From contig NZ_CP159258.1 in assembly GCF_040438925.1 (NCBI RefSeq), forward strand, positions 1,936,001 to 2,000,000: 64,000 nucleotides of DNA, written 5' to 3'. Shown piece after piece: positions 58,401-64,000 of this stretch. Source of the DNA: Pseudomonas sp. MYb327 (GTDB lineage: Bacteria > Pseudomonadota > Gammaproteobacteria > Pseudomonadales > Pseudomonadaceae). The notes under the pieces are model-generated. The model did not search any database, had not been told where the DNA came from, and worked only from the letters and a program-made list of their open reading frames with translations. Both the position numbers and the translations under genes were made by a program. Numbering within the stretch: position 1 is the stretch's first letter; each line of letters opens with the position of its first letter.

Positions 58401-61007
58401 TCAGGTTACCCGCTTCGAGTAGACCTCTATCCAGTCCGCAAGCGACCGCATATCGTTTTCGAGTTGAACGAGTTCGGGGGGTACTGCTGGAAGATCGTCT
58501 GCCTGAGAATGCTCATACACAGAGTACCGTGTCATCAAGTCGTCGATCAGATCACAATCTTCCTGAGTGATGTTGCTTAGCTGCCTCAGTAGCCCTTTGG
58601 TCATCACTTCCCTACGGAATCGCAGCACGACGCTGTTCAGCATCACCACCTCAACAGTGCGCTCCACGATGATTCGGAAGTCACTGCAAACACTCTTGGC
58701 CATGAGGTCGTAGCTTTCAGCATCGCCTTCTTCCTGGTGCCTCTTAAGTCGGGCTAAGCTCTCATTGAGGAGCTTGTTGATGGCCGGCTTTGGTTTCGAG
58801 TCGCGAGCACTTTGTCCGGTCAGAATACCGGATGTTTTGTCGAGACGTCGCAGCGTCTGAACGTCAAAGGTGATGTCCGGGATATCTGGATGTTCCTTCA
58901 CTTTCTTTACTGCAGACTCCAGAAGTGTCACCAGCGACAGCCTGTGAGTGAAGATGATGACCTGGCGGGTCTGTGCTAAATCTACGAGTCGCGCGACAAC
59001 CCGCTCTTCAAAATCTTGATCGAGTGAGGAAATCGGGTCGTCGAAAATAAACGGGGCTACTTGATTTGAGCCAGTAATATCAGCTAGGAATGCAGCCAAG
59101 GCCACAATTCTTGTCTCACCCTCACTGAGAATTTGTTCTGGCGGGCGGGTTCCTTTTGCGCCAACGAGCGTCAGTCCGAATGTTGTCCTGCCTTTACCGA
59201 CGGTTTTACTTTGAGGGGCTACAGGCAACCTCGAGCCACCTAGTAGCTTGAGTTCGGCGGCGAAGCGAGTTTGATATCCCGCCTCCACCTCGGATTTCGC
59301 CAATTCGTTGTTCTTGATCGTAAGCGTGTTGGTTGCAGCAAGCCGGATGGCTTTCCCGTACTGGTCAACAGCCAACAACCTGTCACGTTCGGCCAGGACT
59401 GCTGGTTTGTTTTGCGACAGCCACTGCAGGGCCTTCAGCTTATGGAGTTGCGCCTCCATTTGCTGTCGTTTGCCGTCTTGAGAGAGCTCGGTCAGCGACT
59501 TTTCTTCGCCGCCTAACTGCTCGGTTACTTCTGCCAGTGCCTGATTTACCAGTGACCAGTCAAATAGGGCAACATTTTCGATTTTTTCAGCAGTCTCGAG
59601 ATCGGAACGTCTTTTCACCAAGGTTTTATGCAGATCGATGGCCTGCTGTTGATCTAGTTTGATCAGGGCCATATGAGCTAACCAATCCTGTTCTTTCGGC
59701 GATTGGGGTAAGGCGAGGACAAAAGCCTTATGTTTGTCTTCTGCTTGTTTTGCGCCTAGCTCCAAACCTTCGGTGACAAACTGCTCAAAGTGGCTCAACC
59801 GATGGCTAGCATCCTCATTGAGCTCTTGCTGGCAAAGCACACACCTTGCTTGCTTACCCACAACAGGAAATGGTTGACCAGGGTAAGCATGATTTTGAGA
59901 AAACAATCGAGCTTGGGCCCATAACTGTTGCCACACCGCTTCGCCGACTCCGTCGAGTGGAGTTTCGGAGAAGAGTTGTTGAGCAAATTTCTGAGCGGCT
60001 TGCCGCTTTTCCTTCGCATCAGCGTTTGCACTTACGATGATCTGTGCTGTTTCGTTGGAGAGCTTGTCCTTGAGTTGACTCATAGCTAGCCGAACTGTTG
60101 CCAACCCCTGCTTTTCTTTCGTGATTGAGGCCAGTCGGCCCGCCACATCCTTCTGGGCCAATGCACCTTCTGTGATAATCCGCTCAGCGTCGTGCTCGGG
60201 TGTGTACGTACAGAATTTGTCGATAGCAGCTGTAGTCGTTGCAGGCTTAATACTTGCAAGCCACTTACGCTCCTCAGTGACTTCCAAGTCCGCTGGGAAT
60301 TGTGGCAGTACACTCAGCAATGCATTCTTCGATGTAGTGAGGTGCTGACTAACCTTGTCTGACGCGGCGATCAATGACGCCACGAATTTCATTTGGCTTG
60401 GCTCGTAGCTGGCCTCGTTTTTGCCCATGTATTGGGTAGCCGTTCTGGAGTCAAATATCTGGGCGTGACGAAGTAAAGGATCTGCCCCTTGGGTAAGCGT
60501 CCATTCAATTGTTCCTTTCTTTTCTCCTGCCGAGACTTGGAAATTAGCCCTGCAGGCCTCTGGTTCTTCAGTGAAGACGTTAGGGTGAATTTCGTCTTTT
60601 GACCGTGAGCCGCATGCCTGTTTCAGGAGGCGTGCATATCCGCTTTTTCCTGAACCATTTTGACCGTAGAACACTGTAATGTTGCTTGGGCCAAGGGGTA
60701 GTGCTGCGCCTGATTTGATTGCATTCAACCCATGGACTTCTGAGATTCCTTCTATGCGGATGGCAGGACGGCTGGCAGCAAGTGCCAACGAGCCTGGCGA
60801 TACAGTGCCGAAGCCTGGGTCGTCTTCCTTCTTCGATTCGACCATACAAAGCCGGGCAAGCTCTTTGATCTGGTCGTCTGTTGGTGGCTTCTTGGTCTCG
60901 ATTAGATTCTTGGCAGCTGTCTGTAACCACCGGCTTCTTTCGCCGAGCCAAGTTTCAAAATCGTCGGCAATGGGAGCGTCTAGCCCATTGAAATCTGGTA
61001 CAACCAT
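58401..61007 (-). CDS. RloC-like zinc-hook AAA ATPase, candidate anticodon nuclease
   Basis: AGGAGAG six bases before the ATG at 61007 defines an 868-aa protein; the longer frame upstream is spurious. ABC/SMC-like ATPase parts: Walker A GQNGSGKS (115-122), signature LSEGE (627-631), Walker B IFDDP (654-658) and switch His688 (IIFTH). Between them are coiled-coil-like arms with a CVLC zinc-hook motif (Cys389/Cys392). The C-terminus has Arg778-x3-Glu782 (FRIIVE) and His833 (YEHSQ), recalling the R-x3-E...H residues of PrrC/RloC anticodon nucleases, with wider spacing. RloC responds to DNA damage or phage by cutting tRNA. No hsd genes are adjacent. ATPase family sure; nuclease activity inferred. 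Confidence 0.75.
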   Translation of the reverse strand: MVVPDFNGLDAPIADDFETWLGERSRWLQTAAKNLIETKKPPTDDQIKELARLCMVESKKEDDPGFGTVSPGSLALAASRPAIRIEGISEVHGLNAIKSGAALPLGPSNITVFYGQNGSGKSGYARLLKQACGSRSKDEIHPNVFTEEPEACRANFQVSAGEKKGTIEWTLTQGADPLLRHAQIFDSRTATQYMGKNEASYEPSQMKFVASLIAASDKVSQHLTTSKNALLSVLPQFPADLEVTEERKWLASIKPATTTAAIDKFCTYTPEHDAERIITEGALAQKDVAGRLASITKEKQGLATVRLAMSQLKDKLSNETAQIIVSANADAKEKRQAAQKFAQQLFSETPLDGVGEAVWQQLWAQARLFSQNHAYPGQPFPVVGKQARCVLCQQELNEDASHRLSHFEQFVTEGLELGAKQAEDKHKAFVLALPQSPKEQDWLAHMALIKLDQQQAIDLHKTLVKRRSDLETAEKIENVALFDWSLVNQALAEVTEQLGGEEKSLTELSQDGKRQQMEAQLHKLKALQWLSQNKPAVLAERDRLLAVDQYGKAIRLAATNTLTIKNNELAKSEVEAGYQTRFAAELKLLGGSRLPVAPQSKTVGKGRTTFGLTLVGAKGTRPPEQILSEGETRIVALAAFLADITGSNQVAPFIFDDPISSLDQDFEERVVARLVDLAQTRQVIIFTHRLSLVTLLESAVKKVKEHPDIPDITFDVQTLRRLDKTSGILTGQSARDSKPKPAINKLLNESLARLKRHQEEGDAESYDLMAKSVCSDFRIIVERTVEVVMLNSVVLRFRREVMTKGLLRQLSNITQEDCDLIDDLMTRYSVYEHSQADDLPAVPPELVQLENDMRSLADWIEVYSKRVT

Positions 61008-61851
61008 TGAGATCTCTCCTTGAAAACACCGCGGACGACCGAGTATAGGCCAATAGTGGCAAATTGCTTTTGGTGCGGTGCGACCAGAAATCCATAAGCG
61101 TCCGCTCTTAATAGTCAGAACGGGAACAGACTTATTTGGTTGGAACGACCGCTCCTGGCCGTTTGTTGCCTGTCGAAAGGGAGCGCATGACCCATAGTAA
61201 GCGTTCAATCCTCTATTTCCGAACACGGGCAGATATCCCTCGACGGGCGTGTCCTCCTTCGTAATTCAATTTGCCAGTAGCCTGCATCATTGCCACTGAC
61301 CGAACTTGTGACCTGTCATCGGATAGCTCCCGATGTGTCGGAAACCAAACCGTTCATAGAAACCAGCGCTAGCCGGCTTAGATAGGAAGCGCTGGCACAG
61401 GCCGAGCGATAGCTTTGCTGAGAGCATGTATACGGGCTCTTCTTCAGGCGCCTTCTTTTGTTTACTCCGCGTGTTTCAAAGGATGAGCGCGCTTCGTGCT
61501 CCTTCTGGCAGTGTCTCCGCCAATTTCTCCAACATCCACTACCTTATGTCAACTGCTGTTGATATTGTCGGCGTGTGGACGTAGGCTCGTGAAAACACGA
61601 AACCGCGTTCCAGGGTCAAACAACAACAGTTCTCATCAAAATTGATATCTCAAATGCCGCCGAGCTCACTATCCGGCTGGGGGGCTTTGATGTGGTTTGG
61701 AGTCACCCATGTGAAGCGTTATGACTCTGCTGGGGGGCACTCTTAAAGGGGAGAGGCTCGCCCCGGCACGCCGCGGTTTCAAGGCTCATCAATTGATCAA
61801 CAGGCTCCAAACGTCAGTTCGTGCGCTTCTACAATAATAAGGAAAAAAGAA
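61008..61851. other. Gap at the right side of the accessory region
   Basis: About 840 bp. The only recognisable item is the acetyltransferase fragment at 61287-61427. The last 100 bp probably hold the promoter of the MFS gene. No integrase, tRNA or attachment repeat was found. Confidence 0.45.
61287..61427 (-). pseudogene. GNAT acetyltransferase, C-terminal fragment
   Basis: The minus frame ending at 61287 reads FLSKPASAGFYERFGFRHIG followed by SYPMTGHKFGQWQ-stop, the typical end of phosphinothricin-acetyltransferase-like GNAT proteins (GFYERFGF, GHKFG). The acetyl-CoA loop and N-terminal part are missing. Confidence 0.5.
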
Positions 61852-63069
61852 ATGAAACGTTGGTCAGTGCTTGTTGGATGCTTTCTCGGGATGAGCATCG
61901 CGCCGCCCGCCATTCTGCTGATTCCGCTGGGCCTGTTCATGAAGTCGGTGGCGGGGGAGTTCGGTTGGTCCCGTACTGATTTCTCCATCATTCTTTCGAC
62001 TGCGGCCATCTGTAACGCTCTGGTGATGCCGCTGGCCGGCTACCTGGTCGACCGTTTCGGCGCGGCCCGGGTCGCGCTGGTGGGCACGGTGTTGGGGTGT
62101 GTCAGTTACATGTGCTTGTCGCTCACTCATTCCTTCGGCTCGTTTGTCGCGATTACGGCGCTGAGCGTTGCCTTGGGCAACCTGGCGAGTTATCCGGCCT
62201 TTCTGTTCTTGACCCAGCGCTGGTTCGACAAACACCTGGGGCTTGCCTTTGCTATCACCTCGTCGGGCCTCGCGGTGGGCACTGGCGGATTCTCCTACCT
62301 TATTTCGCAGAACATCGAAGTGCACGGCTGGCGTGAGGCATTTGTGATCGGTGGGGCCATTGCCCTAGTGATTGGCCTGGTCAATCTCGCCGTGTTTGTT
62401 CGTGACAACAAGGGACCGATTCCAGAAGCGGAACGCAGTGGTGAAAAAAACCAACCAGGCCAGGACGGTCTGACCTTGCGAAGTGCCCTGGCAACGCGGG
62501 ATTTCTGGTTGTATTCGCTGGCCTTTGTTCTGGTGCTGGTTGGCGCTGTGGGCGCGAGTTTCCACTTGCCTGCGATGTTGTCGGACTGGGGCGTATCTGC
62601 CGCTCAGATTGCCGGCATCGTTGCTGCTGGCTCTGTCGGGTCATTATTCGGACGACTTTGCGGTGGCGCCTTGCTGGATCATCTGCACACCCGCACCGTG
62701 GCCGGCATTTTTCTCGCGTGCCAGTTGGCCGGCTTCGTGATGCTCATGAATGGACCCGGTTGGGCGCTGCTCGCCAGCTTTCTGATTGGAGCAACGCAAG
62801 GCGCGGAAATCGATATTTTGGGTTATCTCATCGCTCGTCGATTTGGTCGCCTGGCTTACGCGCGGATCTTCGGCAGCGCCTTTTCGGTCACGCTGCTGGG
62901 CGCCATCATCGGTCCCATCGTGTTGGGTATGGTTTTCGATAAAAGCGGTTCTTACAGCCTGGGCTTGATGCTGTTCCCAATACTGCCGGTCCTTGCGTTT
63001 GGCTTGCTGTGCCTGTCAGCCAAGTCGCCGCAACAGGCCTGGGTTTCCACCGCAGCCAAAGTGACATAA
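61852..63069 (+). CDS. Major facilitator superfamily transporter
   Basis: This 405-aa, 12-helix transporter has AAGGAAA upstream of its ATG. MFS signatures are GYLVDRFGAARVAL (loop 2-3) and LFGRLCGGALLDHL (loop 8-9). The pattern fits the oxalate/formate or monocarboxylate group. Core-like GC content suggests the resident genome resumes here. A porin gene follows after 54 bp, so the two probably import the same organic acid or sugar derivative across both membranes. Confidence 0.88.
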   Translation: MKRWSVLVGCFLGMSIAPPAILLIPLGLFMKSVAGEFGWSRTDFSIILSTAAICNALVMPLAGYLVDRFGAARVALVGTVLGCVSYMCLSLTHSFGSFVAITALSVALGNLASYPAFLFLTQRWFDKHLGLAFAITSSGLAVGTGGFSYLISQNIEVHGWREAFVIGGAIALVIGLVNLAVFVRDNKGPIPEAERSGEKNQPGQDGLTLRSALATRDFWLYSLAFVLVLVGAVGASFHLPAMLSDWGVSAAQIAGIVAAGSVGSLFGRLCGGALLDHLHTRTVAGIFLACQLAGFVMLMNGPGWALLASFLIGATQGAEIDILGYLIARRFGRLAYARIFGSAFSVTLLGAIIGPIVLGMVFDKSGSYSLGLMLFPILPVLAFGLLCLSAKSPQQAWVSTAAKVT

Positions 63070-63123
63070 CGCGTTTTCGATTTCTTTAGCTTCTGAATAC
63101 AACAAAAATAAAAAGGGAAAAGT

Positions 63124-64000
63124 ATGCGGCCCAACTCAATCGGGATGAACCGAATCCGTAAGTGTGCGCCTGAGTTTATACGCGTTACGCTAGCGGCATC
63201 CCTGGCTATATGGGCAGCTCATTCGCTGAATGCTCGCGCTGAAACGACGACCTTCAAACAAGAATTAGTCGGGCAGGTTGCCCCGGAATTGAAGCTGCCG
63301 GCTTCTTCTTTTGATCAAGCGGTAGCGAAGAAATCACTGCCTGACAGTCAACTGCTTGGCCACATTATCGAGCGAAAAAAGCAGTTCGCGAAAATCGATG
63401 CATTGGTAGAGCATGGCCAACTGACCGAGTTGCCACCGCCGTCGGAAAGCATCCTCGGTGATGCGGGTGGACTGCGTAATGACCTTGCCGAGCACGGCAT
63501 CGGTTTCAACATCCTCAACATGTCCAATTTCACCAATAATTACCTCGATCACGACCGGCATAATCCGCAAGCCTACAGCGGTGAGCGTCCGACTTACTCG
63601 TCGAACCTGGTGGCAGGAATTACCTACGACCTGGGGCGAGTAGGCCTGGAAAATGGCCAGTTCATTTTGGGGGTTGGTAGTTACTACTCCAGCTGGGATG
63701 AAGTGAATCCATCCTCGAAATTCAGCTATACGCGCATCGCGTACTACCAGAGCCTGTTGGATAAAACCGTCGAATTCAAAATCGGTGTGTTGCCTAACGA
63801 CCTGGAGTTTATCGGCCCGTTCACTGGCGGTACGTTAGTGGGTGGCACCCAAGGTCTACAGGCGCTCATTCCCTATCAGGTCGGTTTGAGCCACGCCCCC
63901 ATTTCCAGCCCTGCAGCCAACGTGACCCTGAACGTCGGTAACTTCTACAACAAGTTTGGTGTGCAACGCAGCATCAGTCCTGACGGTATGGGGGCGGAAA
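63124..64000 (+). CDS. Outer-membrane porin, OprB-like, N-terminal part (cut by window edge)
   Basis: The ATG at 63124 has AAGGG upstream. A signal peptide (TLAASLAIWAAHSLNARA) precedes a linker rich in Leu/Pro (LTELPPPSESILGDAGG) and beta-strand-like repeats such as GIGFNILNMSNFTNNYLDHD, VGLENGQFILGVGSYYSSWD and FKIGVLPNDLEFIGPFTGG. This resembles carbohydrate-selective OprB-type porins. The reading frame runs off the window after 292 codons. It follows the MFS gene, so co-transcription is likely. Confidence 0.75.
   Translation, partial: MRPNSIGMNRIRKCAPEFIRVTLAASLAIWAAHSLNARAETTTFKQELVGQVAPELKLPASSFDQAVAKKSLPDSQLLGHIIERKKQFAKIDALVEHGQLTELPPPSESILGDAGGLRNDLAEHGIGFNILNMSNFTNNYLDHDRHNPQAYSGERPTYSSNLVAGITYDLGRVGLENGQFILGVGSYYSSWDEVNPSSKFSYTRIAYYQSLLDKTVEFKIGVLPNDLEFIGPFTGGTLVGGTQGLQALIPYQVGLSHAPISSPAANVTLNVGNFYNKFGVQRSISPDGMGAE

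Noticed and set aside
61008..61226. 941-aa reading of the RloC-like frame
   Set aside because: The strong Shine-Dalgarno before the ATG at 61007 and the lack of conserved character upstream favour 868 aa.
53076..61851. Integrative element with integrase and attachment sites
   Set aside because: No integrase, relaxase, tRNA gene or direct repeat of the dnaQ start was found; the region is better described as a mosaic of insertions.

Overview
The window comes from a Pseudomonas chromosome, most likely the P. fluorescens group. Three things support this: an mtlEFGKD-type mannitol operon, the gene order fabI / nppDCBA2A1 / mltD / gloB / methyltransferase / rnhA / dnaQ that is conserved in Pseudomonas, and many Pseudomonas-type REP palindromes (core GTAGGAGC...GCTCCTAC) between genes. 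Function calls rest on recognising protein motifs and gene order by eye; no database search was run.

Layout. 1-5.0 kb: mannitol/polyol uptake and oxidation operon (mtlE-F-G-K-D, minus strand, mtlD cut by the window edge). 5.0-12.4 kb: a PuuR/PauR-type regulator, small secreted or membrane proteins, a serine hydrolase preceded by a tiny ORF, and a gamma-glutamyl-polyamine pair (pauB-like, pauA-like). 12.4-18.9 kb: chromate transporter, molybdenum-cofactor genes (fdhD-moaC-moaD-moaE on minus, moaB-moeA on plus) and a LysR regulator. 18.96-23.3 kb: a tandem array of about 13 REP-pair units (132-133 bp period), split by an IS3-family element that is itself split by an IS30-family element. 23.4-31.8 kb: mexEF-oprN efflux operon with its regulators mexT and mexS. 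32-40.7 kb: an unidentified 492-aa protein next to a MocR regulator, pgm, a pirin and a UvrD-like helicase. 40.7-52.9 kb: fabI, the NppA1A2BCD-type peptide ABC transporter, mltD, gloB, a methyltransferase and rnhA.

At about 53.07 kb the conserved core stops inside the first codons of dnaQ. From there to about 61.8 kb the DNA is a mosaic accessory region: a decayed LysR gene, an intact IS1182-family element, an AT-rich two-gene module (HipA-like kinase with a one-base frameshift plus a HIRAN-domain protein), IS remnants, a RloC-like ATPase with a CxxC zinc-hook motif and a candidate nuclease C-terminus, and an acetyltransferase fragment. The window ends with an MFS transporter and the start of an outer-membrane porin, probably a catabolic transport pair.

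The points most worth following are the kinase/HIRAN module and the lone RloC-like ATPase (both candidate phage-defence or toxin functions), the break in dnaQ, and the REP array with exactly resolvable nested insertions.
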